A stretch of DNA of 64,000 nt from Sideroxyarcus sp. (GTDB taxonomy: Bacteria > Pseudomonadota > Gammaproteobacteria > Burkholderiales > Gallionellaceae). The position numbers and the translations under genes were made by a program. Position 1 is the stretch's first letter, and each line of letters starts with the position of its first letter. The notes under the pieces are model-generated. The model did no database searches, was not told the origin of the DNA, and was given only the letters and a program-made list of their open reading frames with translations. Where the stretch lies: assembly GCA_030651895.1 (NCBI GenBank), contig JAUSBR010000010.1, forward strand, positions 248,001 through 312,000, given 5' to 3'. This document shows positions 26,288 through 35,759 of this stretch, in pieces.

Positions 26288-27279
26288 TTTTGCTTTAACT
26301 GGAAGCGATTCACAGCACTGTTGTGTTCGATCAGATTGGTGGAGAAGTGCGAGGTGCCATCACCGCGCGCCACGAAATACAGCGCCTTGCTCGCTGCCGG
26401 ATGCAGCGCCGCCTGTATTGCCGCTAACCCGGGCAGCGCGATCGGCGTCGGTGTCAGGCCGCTGCGCGTATAGGTATTGTACGGCGAGTCGGTGGTCAGG
26501 TCCTTCCTGCGCAGATTGCCCTTGAACTTGTCTCCCATGCCATAGATGACGGTGGGGTCCGTCTGCAGGCGCATGTTCTTGCGCAGACGGTTGACGAAAA
26601 CCGACGCGATCATCGGGCGGTCACCCGGCTGTCCGGTCTCCTTTTCGACGATGGAAGCCAGGATCAGGGCTTGATAAGGAGTGTCGAATGGCAGGCCGGC
26701 ATCGCGATTCTTCCAGCTCTCCTGCAACTGGCGCTGCATCAACTGATAGGCACGCTGGAGCACCACCAAATCACTGCTGCCTTTGTCGTAGTTGTAGGTA
26801 TCCGGAAAGAACAAGCCTTCCGCACTGGTCTCGCTGGCACCGATACGCTTGAGGATATCTTCATCGGACAGGGGCGCAGAATCATGGCGCAGTGTCGGAT
26901 CGCCATTCAATACGGCACGTAACTGCCTGAATGTGGTGCCTTCTATGATGGTCAGCGAACTCTGTTCTACACGCCCCTTGCTGATCATGTGCAGCAGTTT
27001 GAGCGGTGTGACCTCATGCTCCAGCTGATAGTTGCCCGGCTTGATCTGTCTGGCCTGGCCCAGACCCCGGGCCAGCAGGACGAACAGCCATTCATTGCTG
27101 AGCCCGCCCGCCTTTTTGATCTGGCTGGCCGCGCTCTTGAGGCTGCTGCCCTGTTTCAATGTAAACTCGAACGGGGTGCGTTCCAGCGGGATCGGGGTAT
27201 TCGCGTAATAGACGAACAGTCCCGCCAGCACGACCAGCAGGAACAACAGCCACAGCAGCAATTCTTTAATGACGTTCAT
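26284..27279 (-). CDS. mltG: Endolytic murein transglycosylase MltG
   Basis: A 331-residue YceG-family enzyme. One N-terminal membrane helix (about 6-26, '[19 protein letters not shown]') is followed by a LysM-like region and the catalytic domain, with 'ASIVEKETG' (catalytic Glu near 218) and 'TDPTVIYGM', '[20 protein letters not shown]' close to the end. It cleaves nascent glycan strands in the periplasm and ends their polymerisation. Its start overlaps the 3' end of pabC by 14 bases. Confidence 0.93.
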   Translation of the reverse strand: MNVIKELLLWLLFLLVVLAGLFVYYANTPIPLERTPFEFTLKQGSSLKSAASQIKKAGGLSNEWLFVLLARGLGQARQIKPGNYQLEHEVTPLKLLHMISKGRVEQSSLTIIEGTTFRQLRAVLNGDPTLRHDSAPLSDEDILKRIGASETSAEGLFFPDTYNYDKGSSDLVVLQRAYQLMQRQLQESWKNRDAGLPFDTPYQALILASIVEKETGQPGDRPMIASVFVNRLRKNMRLQTDPTVIYGMGDKFKGNLRRKDLTTDSPYNTYTRSGLTPTPIALPGLAAIQAALHPAASKALYFVARGDGTSHFSTNLIEHNSAVNRFQLKQK

Positions 27280-28075
27280 CGTTCAACCACTCTTGTATCT
27301 TCCACGACATGGGGTGCGTGGTGCGGCGGTAGCCGGCCAGTTCGCGTACCGGCCACAGGCCGAACACGCTGTTGACCAGGAAGATCTCGTCCGCCTGCAC
27401 CAGTTCTTCCATGCGGAACTCGGCCACCTTGCAGGTGACGCCATGTTGTTTGGCCCAGTCGATCACGCGGTCGCGCTGCACACCGGCGATGCCGCAGCGG
27501 GTCAGGTTCGGGGTGTAGAGGATGTCGCCGCGCAACATGAACAGGTTGCTGCGCGTGCCCGAGATGACGTATCCGGAGACATCGCTCAGCAAGCCTTCCG
27601 GCATATCAGCATCCTGCCATTCACTCGCGGCGAGTACATTCTCCAGCCGGTTCAGGTGCTTGATGCCGGCCAGCAGGAACTGATGCCCGAGCCGGACCTT
27701 GCAGACATGCACACGCACGCCCTGCTTGGCGTAGTCAGCCGGATAGGCAGTGAGGGGTGTGATGCTGAGGATACGGGTCGCTTCGGATTGTGCAGAGGGC
27801 GTATAACCCCGGGTCGAGACGCCGCGCGTGATGATGATCTTGGCGACGCCGTCAGGCTGGGTCTTGCCGAGTTGCTGAAGTTCGCTGGAAAGCACCAGCG
27901 CGGAAGGACAGGGGATCTTTAAGGCAGTGCAATCGTGCTGCAACTTGGCGAACTGGCGCTGCCAGCAGACCGGGCTCCCGGCCTGCATGCGCAGGGTGCG
28001 GAACACCCCGTCACCGTAGGCAAGACCGCGGTCTTCTGCGTTGATCGTATTACCGGGAACGCCATTGACCAGCAT
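27266..28075 (-). CDS. pabC: Aminodeoxychorismate lyase
   Basis: A 269-residue class IV PLP aminotransferase-fold enzyme that releases pyruvate from aminodeoxychorismate to give p-aminobenzoate for folate. It begins MLVNG, has 'RGLAYGDGVFRTLR' near 17-30, the PLP lysine in 'GIKHLNRLENVLA' and 'SGTRSNLFML', 'GVQRDRVIDWA' later. The start could be the ATG at 28075 or the GTG just before it at 28078. It follows fabF by about 12 bases in the conserved fab cluster order. Confidence 0.9.
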   Translation of the reverse strand: MLVNGVPGNTINAEDRGLAYGDGVFRTLRMQAGSPVCWQRQFAKLQHDCTALKIPCPSALVLSSELQQLGKTQPDGVAKIIITRGVSTRGYTPSAQSEATRILSITPLTAYPADYAKQGVRVHVCKVRLGHQFLLAGIKHLNRLENVLAASEWQDADMPEGLLSDVSGYVISGTRSNLFMLRGDILYTPNLTRCGIAGVQRDRVIDWAKQHGVTCKVAEFRMEELVQADEIFLVNSVFGLWPVRELAGYRRTTHPMSWKIQEWLNDERH

Positions 28076-28087
28076 CACGGCGCGGGA

Positions 28088-29320
28088 TCAGACCTTGCGG
28101 AATACCAGAGAACCGTTGGTTCCGCCGAAGCCGAAATTGTTGTTCACCGCCACATCGATGTTCATCTTGCGTGCCGCATTGGCGCAGTAGTCCAGATCGC
28201 ATTCCGGATCCTGCTCGAAGATGTTGATGGTGGGAGGCGAAATCTGGTGATGGATGGCCAGCACGCAGAACAACGATTCGATACCGCCCGCACCGCCCAG
28301 CAAGTGGCCGGTCATAGACTTGGTCGAGTTCACCACCAGCTTTTTGGCGTGGTCGCCGAAAGCCAGCTTGATCGCTTCGGTCTCGTTCTTGTCGCCCAGC
28401 GGGGTCGAAGTGCCGTGCGCGTTGACGTATTGCACTTGATCCGCATTCAGACCAGCATTGCGTAACGCATTGACCATGCTGCGTTTTGGTCCGTCCGTGC
28501 TGGGTGCGGTCATGTGGTAGGCATCGGCACTCATGCCGTAGCCGGAAAGCTCGGCGTAGATCTTGGCGCCGCGTGCCTTGGCGTGTTCGTATTCTTCCAG
28601 CACCAGCACACCGGCGCCTTCGCCCATGACGAAACCGTCGCGGTCCTTGTCCCAAGGACGGCTGGACGTGGCCGGATCGTCATTGCGGGTGGAAAGAGCC
28701 TTGGCGGAAGAGAACCCGCCGATCGCCAGAGGCGAGATGGTGGATTCAGAACCGCCGGCGATCATCACATCGGCATCGCCGTACTCGATGATGCGCGCGG
28801 ACTCGCCGATACTGTGTGTACCGGTGGTGCAGGCGGTGACCACGGAGAAGTTCGGCCCCTTCAGTCCATAGATGATGGACAGGTTGCCGGAGATCATGTT
28901 GATGATGGTGCCGGGAATGAAGAACGGCGAGATCTTGCGCGGGCCGCCCGCGAGATAATCGTTGTGCGTGTCTTCGATCATCGGCAGGCCGCCGATGCCG
29001 GAGCTGATGCACACGCCGATACGCTCGGCGTTCTGTTCCGTGACGACCAGACCAGAGTCCTTGAATGCCTCGATACCGGCCGCGAGGCCGAAGTGAACGA
29101 AGCGATCCATGCGGCGGGCATCCTTGGCCGGGATGTACTGGGTCACGTCGAAACCATTGACCTCACCCGCCACCTGGCAGGCGAAGGCACTGGCGTCGAA
29201 GCGGGTGATACGCCCGATACCGGATTTGCCTGCCACGATGTTTTGCCATGTTTCGGCAACCCCCACACCGACGGGCGTAATTGCGCCCAATCCGGTCACT
29301 ACTACTCTGCGCCTAGCCAA
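28088..29320 (-). CDS. fabF: Beta-ketoacyl-ACP synthase II
   Basis: A 410-residue KAS II. It opens 'RRRVVVTGLGAITPVG'. The nucleophile Cys lies in 'VTACTTGTHSIG' (about 163), and the two catalytic His are in 'NAHGTSTPLGD' and 'STKSMTGHLLGGAGG'. It elongates acyl-ACP by condensation with malonyl-ACP and helps temperature control of unsaturation in the family. It follows acpP by 44 bases, as in E. coli. Confidence 0.96.
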   Translation of the reverse strand: MARRRVVVTGLGAITPVGVGVAETWQNIVAGKSGIGRITRFDASAFACQVAGEVNGFDVTQYIPAKDARRMDRFVHFGLAAGIEAFKDSGLVVTEQNAERIGVCISSGIGGLPMIEDTHNDYLAGGPRKISPFFIPGTIINMISGNLSIIYGLKGPNFSVVTACTTGTHSIGESARIIEYGDADVMIAGGSESTISPLAIGGFSSAKALSTRNDDPATSSRPWDKDRDGFVMGEGAGVLVLEEYEHAKARGAKIYAELSGYGMSADAYHMTAPSTDGPKRSMVNALRNAGLNADQVQYVNAHGTSTPLGDKNETEAIKLAFGDHAKKLVVNSTKSMTGHLLGGAGGIESLFCVLAIHHQISPPTINIFEQDPECDLDYCANAARKMNIDVAVNNNFGFGGTNGSLVFRKV

Positions 29321-29364
29321 ACTGGACTCCGCTACGGAATGAAACGATTAGATGAAACCAAATA

Positions 29365-29598
29365 TTACTTGGAGTGCGTGTTGACGTAGTCGAGCGCCTG
29401 TTGCACGGTGGTGATCTTCTCTGCATCTTCGTCAGGGATCTCAACGCCGAATTCTTCTTCCAAGGCCATAACCAGTTCCACGGTGTCCAGAGAGTCGGCA
29501 CCCAAGTCGTTCACAAAGGAAGACTCGTTCTTGACTTCGGACTCGTTCACACCCAGTTGCTCAGCTACGATTTTCTTGACGCGTTGTTCGTTAGACAT
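29365..29598 (-). CDS. acpP: Acyl carrier protein
   Basis: A 77-residue acidic protein with the phosphopantetheine site '[19 protein letters not shown]', Ser near 37. It carries acyl chains as thioesters through all steps of fatty-acid synthesis. Length and sequence are those of standard bacterial ACP. It lies between fabG (80 bases upstream) and fabF. The 80-base gap before it may carry an extra promoter for its high expression, but I see no clear one. Confidence 0.97.
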   Translation of the reverse strand: MSNEQRVKKIVAEQLGVNESEVKNESSFVNDLGADSLDTVELVMALEEEFGVEIPDEDAEKITTVQQALDYVNTHSK

Positions 29599-29678
29599 CC
29601 CTGATTCTCCTACTCTAGATTAAAGTTCAAAAAGCGCAGGCATTCTACCAAACTTGCGCCGAATTCCAAAACTACACG

Positions 29679-30425
29679 TTACTCCATGTACATCCCGCCA
29701 TTCACATGCAGGGTGACGCCTGTAATATAAGCCGCACCCGGACTGGCCAGAAAGGCCACTGCAGCCGCGATATCGGCAGGCTGGCCCAGGCGCTTCAGGG
29801 GCACATGTTCGACCAGTTTGGCGCGTTGTTCCTCGCCCAGGGCGTGTGTCATGTCGGTATCGATGAAGCCGGGAGCGACGCAATTTACGGTAATGTTGCG
29901 GCTGCCGATCTCCTGCGCCAGCGATTTGGTGAACCCAGCCATGCCCGCCTTGGAGGCGGCATAATTGGACTGGCCGGGATTACCCATGCTGCCGACCACG
30001 GATGAGATGCTGATGATGCGACCGCCGCGGGCTTTCATCATGGCGCGCAATACCGCACGGCTCAGGCGAAAGACCGACTTGAGATTGGTCGTCAGCACAT
30101 CGTCCCACTCTTCGTCGGACATGCGGGCCAGCAGGTTGTCCTTGGTGATACCTGCATTGTTCACCAGGATCGAGATCTCGCCGAATTCTGCACGCAGGGA
30201 GGTCAAAACCTGTTCGGTCTGGGCGGCGTCGTTGACGTTCAGGGCGAAACCCCTGCCCTTGATGCCGGCAGCAGCCAGATAGTCGCTGATGGCTTGGGCG
30301 CCTTTCTCGCTGGTCGCTGTACCGACCACGATTGCGCCCTGCTGGCCCAACTCCAGCGCGATGGCCTGTCCGATACCGCGCGAAGCGCCCGTCACCAGTG
30401 CAATCTGTCCTTGCAGTGTAGTCAT
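29679..30425 (-). CDS. fabG: 3-oxoacyl-ACP reductase
   Basis: A 248-residue short-chain dehydrogenase. It has 'ALVTGASRGIG' (NADPH-binding TGxxxGxG) at 10-20, 'LVNNAGIT' and the catalytic Ser-Tyr-Lys set in 'ISISSVVGSMGNPGQSNYAASKAG' (Tyr near 155, Lys near 159). It reduces beta-ketoacyl-ACP with NADPH. The family's C-terminal 'TGVTLHVNGGMYM' is present. It follows fabD by 11 bases. Confidence 0.97.
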   Translation of the reverse strand: MTTLQGQIALVTGASRGIGQAIALELGQQGAIVVGTATSEKGAQAISDYLAAAGIKGRGFALNVNDAAQTEQVLTSLRAEFGEISILVNNAGITKDNLLARMSDEEWDDVLTTNLKSVFRLSRAVLRAMMKARGGRIISISSVVGSMGNPGQSNYAASKAGMAGFTKSLAQEIGSRNITVNCVAPGFIDTDMTHALGEEQRAKLVEHVPLKRLGQPADIAAAVAFLASPGAAYITGVTLHVNGGMYME

Positions 30426-30436
30426 GCTTTCTCCTC

Positions 30437-31369
30437 TTAAGCGAGTGCAGCCAGGGCTGCTTTCAGGGCTTCGCCGTCATTGATGGCCATCGCCTGCTGG
30501 TTGGTATCGATACGTTTGTTCAGTCCGGCCAGCACCTTGCCCGGTGCACATTCCACGTTATGGGTGATGCCCTGCTTGCCGAAAGCCTGCACGGTCTCTA
30601 CCCAGCGTACCGGCGAATACAGCTGGCGCACCAGTGCGTCCTTGATCTTCGCGGCATCATTATAGGAGGCGACATCGGCGTTGTGCAGTACCGGAATGGT
30701 TGGCGCCTGCACGTTGACGCTGTTCAGATAGGTACGCAGTTGTTCCGCCGCGCCTTTCAGCAGGCTGCAATGCGATGGCACGCTCATCGGCAGCATGATG
30801 GCGCGCTTTGCGCCCTTGGCCTTGGCCAGCTCCATGCCGCGTTCGACTGCGCCGCGGTTACCCGCGATGACCACTTGTCCTGCGGAATTGAAGTTCACCG
30901 CTTCCAGCACCTCGCCCTGCGCCCCTTCGGCACAGACGGCACGCACGACGTCATCGTCCAGACCAAGGATGGCGGCGATACCACCCACGCCTTCCGGCAC
31001 GGCTGTCTGCATGCACTGGGCACGGTAACGCACCAGCGGCAAGGCATCGGCAAAGCTCAACGCACCCGCCGCGACCAGCGCGGTGTATTCGCCCAGGCTG
31101 TGTCCGGCCATGATGGTCGGCTTGGCACCGTTCTGCGATTGCCAGGCACGGTACACAGCCACTCCGGCGGTCAGCATGATGGGCTGGGTGTTCACGGTGG
31201 CGTTCAGGTCGGCATCGGCGCCTTCGGCGACCAGTTGCCACAGATTCTGTTTCAGCACATCGGAGGCTTCAGTGAAGGTGTCGCGCACGGCGGCGAAGTC
31301 GGCGTAGCCGTTCATCATGCCGCGCGACTGGGAACCCTGACCGGGGAATACAAAAGCGAATTGAGTCAT
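30437..31369 (-). CDS. fabD: Malonyl-CoA:ACP transacylase
   Basis: A 310-residue acyltransferase. It begins with 'FVFPGQGSQ', has the nucleophile elbow 'GHSLGEYTALVAAG' (Ser near 94), Arg of 'RYRAQCMQ', and the catalytic His in 'SVPSHCSLL' near 200. It transfers malonyl from CoA to ACP. It sits 11 bases after fabH in the conserved cluster. Confidence 0.97.
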   Translation of the reverse strand: MTQFAFVFPGQGSQSRGMMNGYADFAAVRDTFTEASDVLKQNLWQLVAEGADADLNATVNTQPIMLTAGVAVYRAWQSQNGAKPTIMAGHSLGEYTALVAAGALSFADALPLVRYRAQCMQTAVPEGVGGIAAILGLDDDVVRAVCAEGAQGEVLEAVNFNSAGQVVIAGNRGAVERGMELAKAKGAKRAIMLPMSVPSHCSLLKGAAEQLRTYLNSVNVQAPTIPVLHNADVASYNDAAKIKDALVRQLYSPVRWVETVQAFGKQGITHNVECAPGKVLAGLNKRIDTNQQAMAINDGEALKAALAALA

Positions 31370-31380
31370 TTATATATACC

Positions 31381-32310
31381 CTACCACTTGATGAGAACTG
31401 CGCCCCAGGTGAAACCACCACCGACGGCTTCCAAAAGAATGTTCTGTCCGGCCTTGATGCGGCCGTCGCGTACCGCCGTATCCAGTGCCAGCGGGATAGA
31501 GGCAGCCGAGGTGTTGCCATGATTGGCAACGGTGACCACGACATTGCCCATGCCCAGGCCGAGTTTCTTGGCAGTGGCTTCGATGATGCGGATGTTGGCC
31601 TGATGCGGCACCAGCCAGTCGATATCGGTACCGGCCATCTTCTGCTCTTCCAGCACTTCTTCAACCACCTCGCTCAACACCGTGACGGCGAACTTGAATA
31701 CTGCCTTTCCGTCCATGGAGACCTTGGGATCGGCTTTCAGCATGTTGCGATGTTGCCCGTCGGAATGCAGCTTGGACGCCACGATGCCGGGCTTGTCGGA
31801 AGCACGCAACACCACGGCACCGGCACCGTCGCCGAACAGCACGCAGGTGGTACGGTCGTTCCAGTCCAGCATGCGCGACAGCACTTCCGCGCCGACCACC
31901 AGAACGGTCTTGGCCTGGCCGCCCTTGATATACAAGTCGGCCGTGTTCAGTGCAAAGACGAACCCGCCGCAGACAGCCTGCATGTCGAAAGCGGCACCGC
32001 CGTTGCGGATGCCCAGCTTGTCCTGCAGGATGCAGGCGGTGCTGGGGAAAGGCATGTCCGGCGAAGTGGTCGCCACGATGATCAGATCGATCTCGTCGGC
32101 CTTGATCCCGGCTGCTTCGATCGCCTTGCGGCTGGCCTGCAGCGCCAGATCGCTGGTCAGTTCATTGTCGGCAGCGAAGTGGCGCTCGACGATGCCGCTG
32201 CGGGTGACGATCCAGTCATGCGAGGTATCGACCATCTTCTCGAGGTCGTAATTGGTCAACGCCTTGGCAGGCAGATAGCTGCCCGTGCCGATGATTTTGG
32301 AATAGATCAA
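31381..32310 (-). CDS. fabH: Beta-ketoacyl-ACP synthase III, TTG start
   Basis: A 309-residue KAS III that starts fatty-acid chains from acetyl-CoA. The nucleophile is in '[13 protein letters not shown]' near 112, the catalytic His in 'PHQANIRI' and Asn in '[13 protein letters not shown]'. I start it at TTG 32310 ([14 protein letters not shown]), after AGGAGAG. The TTG overlaps the plsX stop as TTGA, and the family N-terminus begins here. The much longer open frame to 32895 is plsX read in another frame. Confidence 0.93.
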   Translation of the reverse strand: MIYSKIIGTGSYLPAKALTNYDLEKMVDTSHDWIVTRSGIVERHFAADNELTSDLALQASRKAIEAAGIKADEIDLIIVATTSPDMPFPSTACILQDKLGIRNGGAAFDMQAVCGGFVFALNTADLYIKGGQAKTVLVVGAEVLSRMLDWNDRTTCVLFGDGAGAVVLRASDKPGIVASKLHSDGQHRNMLKADPKVSMDGKAVFKFAVTVLSEVVEEVLEEQKMAGTDIDWLVPHQANIRIIEATAKKLGLGMGNVVVTVANHGNTSAASIPLALDTAVRDGRIKAGQNILLEAVGGGFTWGAVLIKW

Positions 32311-33344
32311 AGCGCCTCTCCTGAGGTTTGTTGGCGGGCATGATGCCACTTTTCGACATGCTCGCTGATGTGGTTCAGCATGCCGCCGCGCGCTTCTTCT
32401 GCGGCGCGTTCGATGGCACAAAGGAAGGCGAAGGAATCGGCGGAGCCGTGGCTCTTCACCACGATGCCCTTCAGGCCGAGAAAACTGGCACCGTTGTAGC
32501 GGCGATGATCCAGTCTGTGTTTGAAGGCTTTGAGTACAGGCAAGGAGACCAATGCACACAGCTTGGTGTACCAGCTCTGGCTGAAACCTTCCTTGAGAAA
32601 GCCGCCCATCATCTTGGCCACGCCTTCGGCGGTCTTCAGTGCGACGTTGCCGACAAACCCGTCGCACACCACCACATCGGTCGTACCCTTGAAGATATCG
32701 TCGCCCTCGACGTTGCCGAAGAAATTGAGATCGCTGGCCTGCAGCAGTTCGCCGGCCTGTTTCACTACTTCGTTGCCTTTGATGTCTTCGCTGCCGATGT
32801 TCAGCAGGCCGACACTCGGACTGTCCTTGTGCTCCAGCGCGGAGACCAGCGTGCTGCCCATCAGCGCGAATTGCAGCAGATGTTCGGCAGTGCAATCCAC
32901 GTTTGCGCCCAGGTCCAGCATACAGACCTGGCCTTTGTTGGTGGGTAGAAAGGAAGCGATGGCAGGCCTATCGATACCGGGCAAGGTCTTCAGCACATAA
33001 CGTGCGGTCGCCATCAGCGCACCGGTGTTGCCCGCGCTGACGCAAGCTGAGGCTTCGCCGTTCTTGACCAGATTGATGGAGACGCGCATGGAAGAATCTT
33101 TTTTGCCGCGCAATGCGGACTGCGGCGACTCGTCCATACCGACGACTTCGGTCGCGGCATGGATGCGCAGACGTGTCCTGTCTGCAAAGCCGAGCGTGTT
33201 CAGCTCGGCTTCGATAGCGTCGGACAGACCAACCAGCACCACCGTATCGTCAGGATGTTTCTTCAGGTAAGCGACTACCGCAGGAACGGTCACCCGTGTC
33301 CCGTGGTCACCACCCATGGCATCAATGGCTATCGTGATATCCAT
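32307..33344 (-). CDS. plsX: Phosphate acyltransferase PlsX
   Basis: A 345-residue enzyme that makes acyl-phosphate from acyl-ACP for phospholipid synthesis. It begins '[15 protein letters not shown]', the family hallmark, so I place the start at 33344; the in-frame extension to 33407 lacks family similarity. '[10 protein letters not shown]' and '[14 protein letters not shown]' are also conserved. It follows rpmF by 77 bases and is translationally coupled to fabH through a TTGA overlap. Confidence 0.95.
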   Translation of the reverse strand: MDITIAIDAMGGDHGTRVTVPAVVAYLKKHPDDTVVLVGLSDAIEAELNTLGFADRTRLRIHAATEVVGMDESPQSALRGKKDSSMRVSINLVKNGEASACVSAGNTGALMATARYVLKTLPGIDRPAIASFLPTNKGQVCMLDLGANVDCTAEHLLQFALMGSTLVSALEHKDSPSVGLLNIGSEDIKGNEVVKQAGELLQASDLNFFGNVEGDDIFKGTTDVVVCDGFVGNVALKTAEGVAKMMGGFLKEGFSQSWYTKLCALVSLPVLKAFKHRLDHRRYNGASFLGLKGIVVKSHGSADSFAFLCAIERAAEEARGGMLNHISEHVEKWHHARQQTSGEAL

Positions 33345-33421
33345 CGGGCGATCCTTTGAGCGAGAAATGGACGGAGTAAGGCCCTCCCGGGATGGAGAGC
33401 CCTGCAAAGAACCGAATGGGC

Positions 33422-33601
33422 TTATTCGCCCTTGGTCTTGACGACTTTTCTGCCGCGATAGAAGCCGCTTGGGCTGATGTGGTGACGCAGATGCGGCTCG
33501 CCAGTGGACGGCTCGATAGCCAGTGCCGGGGTGGTCAAGAAATCATGCGCGCGGTGCATCCCGCGTTTCGACGGGGACTTTTTATTCTGCTGAACAGCCA
33601 T
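33422..33601 (-). CDS. rpmF: 50S ribosomal protein L32
   Basis: A 59-residue ribosomal protein. It begins [20 protein letters not shown] and ends in a basic tail '[12 protein letters not shown]', as in L32 of other proteobacteria. The zinc-binding Cys set of some L32 forms is absent, giving the Cys-less type; the middle reads '[18 protein letters not shown]'. It is 20 bases after yceD in the conserved yceD-rpmF-plsX order. Confidence 0.96.
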   Translation of the reverse strand: MAVQQNKKSPSKRGMHRAHDFLTTPALAIEPSTGEPHLRHHISPSGFYRGRKVVKTKGE

Positions 33602-33623
33602 TTATCTACTCCTTAAAAACCAC

Positions 33624-34103
33624 TTACTTCTTTAATCCGGCCAATACCGCGAACGGGTTGGCCTTCTGTTGTAAACCATTCGTCGTCGGGGCGCATTCCC
33701 CATCGGGATGCCTGGGTGCGAACGGCAACCCCAACAACAACTCTTCTTCGATCAACGCCAACACGTCCAACTGGGACGTAGCTTCGATGGCATCGACTTC
33801 GTCGTTTTCCTCTACCTCATCCAGCCTTTCGGCCGGAAGCAACAGCAACCGGGAAACGATCTCCACCGGATAAGCCATCTCGCCGAGGCAACGCTGACAT
33901 CTCAGGATACAGGTCCCGTACAGGGAGACCTTCAGCATATCGCTATCGCCTTCGCGGTAGCCGCGTACTATATAAGTCAGCGTGCCGTCCGTCCTTGCGA
34001 GCATGTCCCCCAGTCTGGACAGCTCTGCCAGCCCTGTTTCGCCGCGCAACTCCTTGCCGTTTCGGGCAAAGTCCACGCTGTCTATTAAAGGCCGTGCAAA
34101 CAT
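33624..34103 (-). CDS. yceD: YceD/DUF177 family protein (23S rRNA accumulation)
   Basis: A 159-residue protein of the DUF177 family, thought to help 23S rRNA accumulate. It has the conserved 'CILRCQRCLGEMAYPVE' Cys pair near 72-75 and the C-terminal 'LLLGLPFAPRHPDGEC' motif. It heads the rpmF-plsX-fab operon. The promoter -10 box ends only nine bases before its ATG, so little or no leader is expected. Confidence 0.9.
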   Translation of the reverse strand: MFARPLIDSVDFARNGKELRGETGLAELSRLGDMLARTDGTLTYIVRGYREGDSDMLKVSLYGTCILRCQRCLGEMAYPVEIVSRLLLLPAERLDEVEENDEVDAIEATSQLDVLALIEEELLLGLPFAPRHPDGECAPTTNGLQQKANPFAVLAGLKK

Positions 34104-34112
34104 GAGGCGCGC

Positions 34113-34141
34113 ATGATATATATTCCGACCTTCCCTGTCAA
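34113..34141 (-). promoter_or_regulatory. Sigma-70-type promoter of the yceD-rpmF-fab operon
   Basis: On the minus strand, TTGACA (34141-34136), 17 bases, then TATCAT (34118-34113). The -35 is consensus and the -10 matches five of six. With initiation six to seven bases downstream the transcript would start about three bases before the yceD ATG (34103). Confidence 0.72.
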
Positions 34142-34161
34142 AGACGCTGTTAAGGAATATC

Positions 34162-34746
34162 TTGAGTTCTCAGCCGCTTATTCTGGCCTCGACTTCTATA
34201 TATAGGAGCCAGCTGCTCTCCACACTGCAAATCCCGTTCCAGACCGCCGCACCGGATGTCGACGAAACCCCGCTCCCCGGCGAAAGCGCCGAGCAGACCT
34301 CGCTGCGGCTTTCCCGGGTAAAGGCCCAAGTGGTGGCCGAACGCTTCCCCGACGCGCTGATCATCGGTTCCGACCAAGTGGCCCTGCTGGAAGGAAAACA
34401 GCTGGGCAAGCCGCTCAACCACGACAACGCCGTCAAGCAGTTGCGTTCCATGCGCGGCAAGGTGGTGACTTTCTTTACCGCCTTGAGCCTGCTGAATGCC
34501 GCCACTGGCGAGATGCAGACCGATGTCGACATCACCAGAGTCAGCTTCCGCGACCTCAGCGACGACGCAATCGAACGCTACTTGCTCAAGGAACAGCCTT
34601 ACCACTGCGCGGGCAGCGCGAAATCGGAGGGCTTGGGGATTGCGCTGATCGGCCGCATCGAGGGCAACGACCCCAATGCCCTGATTGGCCTGCCCCTGAT
34701 CCTCCTGGTCGGTATGCTTGAAAAACAAGGCGTTAGGATCTTGTAG
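34162..34746 (+). CDS. Maf-family nucleotide pyrophosphatase (YceF type)
   Basis: A 194-residue Maf/YceF protein that hydrolyses modified nucleoside triphosphates such as 7-methyl-GTP. It carries '[13 protein letters not shown]' (S10-T-S-x2-R15), 'DVDET', 'IIGSDQV' and 'GSAKSEGLG', the ordered family motifs. Translation starts at TTG 34162 preceded by AAGGA five bases upstream; no ATG fits. It is divergent from yceD, which in E. coli is also its neighbour. Confidence 0.9.
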   Translation: MSSQPLILASTSIYRSQLLSTLQIPFQTAAPDVDETPLPGESAEQTSLRLSRVKAQVVAERFPDALIIGSDQVALLEGKQLGKPLNHDNAVKQLRSMRGKVVTFFTALSLLNAATGEMQTDVDITRVSFRDLSDDAIERYLLKEQPYHCAGSAKSEGLGIALIGRIEGNDPNALIGLPLILLVGMLEKQGVRIL

Positions 34747-34829
34747 GCAAATTTTATGTTGCGACTGCTTTTTCTTTCTGGTATTAAAGCGCGCTTGAAA
34801 AATTTAGCACCCCATTGGAGATCGACGTA

Positions 34830-35252
34830 ATGCCCGTACAAGCCAGCAAAAACTCTGCCCCGTACAAGGCCAAAAAAGGCGAAGCGTACATGAACCCCAG
34901 CCAGCTCGAGCACTTCCGCGGTGTTCTGAACGAGATCAAGCTGGGCCTGAGCCAAGACATCGACCGTACCGTGCACACCATGCAGGACGAAGCAACCGTG
35001 TTCGCCGACCCCAACGACCGCGCCAGCCAGGAATCGGACATGAGCCTGGAACTGCGCAACCGCGACCGCGAACGCAAACTGATCAAGAACATCGACAAGA
35101 TGCTGGGCCGCATCGAGGCAGGCGACTACGGCTACTGCGACAAATGCGGCGTCGAGATCGGCCTGAGCCGTCTGGAAGCCCGCCCCACCGCCACCCTGTG
35201 CATCGACTGCAAGACATTGGACGAGATCCGCGAGCGCCAAGTCGCGAAATAA
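34830..35252 (+). CDS. dksA: RNA polymerase-binding regulator DksA
   Basis: A 140-residue DksA. The coiled-coil tip carries 'DPNDRASQE' (the D-x-x-D-x-A motif needed to act with ppGpp), and the four-Cys zinc finger is 'YCDKCGVEIG...CIDCKTL'. It binds the secondary channel of RNA polymerase to adjust stable-RNA and amino-acid promoters. I start at the ATG 34830 with GGAG nine bases upstream; an in-frame TTG lies 15 bases earlier. A strong terminator follows. Confidence 0.95.
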   Translation: MPVQASKNSAPYKAKKGEAYMNPSQLEHFRGVLNEIKLGLSQDIDRTVHTMQDEATVFADPNDRASQESDMSLELRNRDRERKLIKNIDKMLGRIEAGDYGYCDKCGVEIGLSRLEARPTATLCIDCKTLDEIRERQVAK

Positions 35253-35274
35253 GCATTCGCGACACGCGGCAAAC

Positions 35275-35303
35275 AAAAATCCCTGCCTAGGCAGGGATTT
35301 TTT
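35275..35303 (+). terminator. Rho-independent terminator after dksA
   Basis: ATCCCTGCC-TA-GGCAGGGAT (35279-35298) is a perfect nine-base-pair hairpin flanked by A-run and T-run, so it can stop dksA transcripts and also the minus-strand tRNA-Gly/tRNA-Cys transcript. Confidence 0.92.
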
Positions 35304-35320
35304 ATGCGGCAAAGGAATTC

Positions 35321-35394
35321 TGGAGGTGCGACCCAGAGTCGAACTGGGCTAACCGGATTTGCAATCCGGGGCATAACCGCTTTGCTATCGCACC
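35321..35394 (-). tRNA. tRNA-Cys (GCA)
   Basis: A 74-base cloverleaf with acceptor GGTGCGA/TCGCACC, T-loop TTCGACT, anticodon GCA in 'ATTGCAAAT', and an encoded CCA end. It lies downstream of tRNA-Gly on the same strand. Confidence 0.96.
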
Positions 35395-35456
35395 GTTAAA
35401 GCAAATTGCATACTAGCAAAAATTATGGGAAAGCCCGAAAGCTTTCCCAAATTATC

Positions 35457-35532
<76 letters not shown>

Positions 35533-35600
35533 AAAAAACGAAGTCCGCATTATATGGATATCGAACTTCGTGTCAAGAAAATCGGTATAACTTTTTTGTT

Positions 35601-35631
35601 TTGATATGGCGACTCACTCGCTCTGTATAAT
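35601..35631 (+). promoter_or_regulatory. Promoter of tRNA-Leu (and rep)
   Basis: TATAAT (35626-35631) is a consensus -10. A possible -35 TTGATA (35601-35606) is 19 bases upstream, a long spacer. The GC-rich TCGCCGC after the -10 resembles the discriminator of stringently controlled stable-RNA promoters. Confidence 0.55.
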
Positions 35632-35665
35632 TCGCCGCTTACGATTTACCTGAAACTGTACCGCT

Positions 35666-35754
35666 GCCCGGGTGGTGAAATTGGTAGACACAACGGACTT
35701 AAAATCCGTCGCTGCTAACGCGGCGTACCGGTTCGATTCCGGTTCCGGGCACCA
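35666..35754 (+). tRNA. tRNA-Leu (TAA)
   Basis: An 89-base class II tRNA with acceptor GCCCGGG/TCCGGGC, anticodon TAA in 'CTTAAAA', a long variable arm (CGCTGCTAACGCGGCG), T-loop TTCGATT and an encoded ACCA end. The rep start codon is only five bases beyond the CCA. Confidence 0.96.
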
Positions 35755-35759
35755 ATACG

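Noticed and set aside
31381-32895. FabH with a 195-residue N-terminal extension
   Set aside because: The added part is plsX read in another frame; FabH similarity begins at the TTG at 32310.
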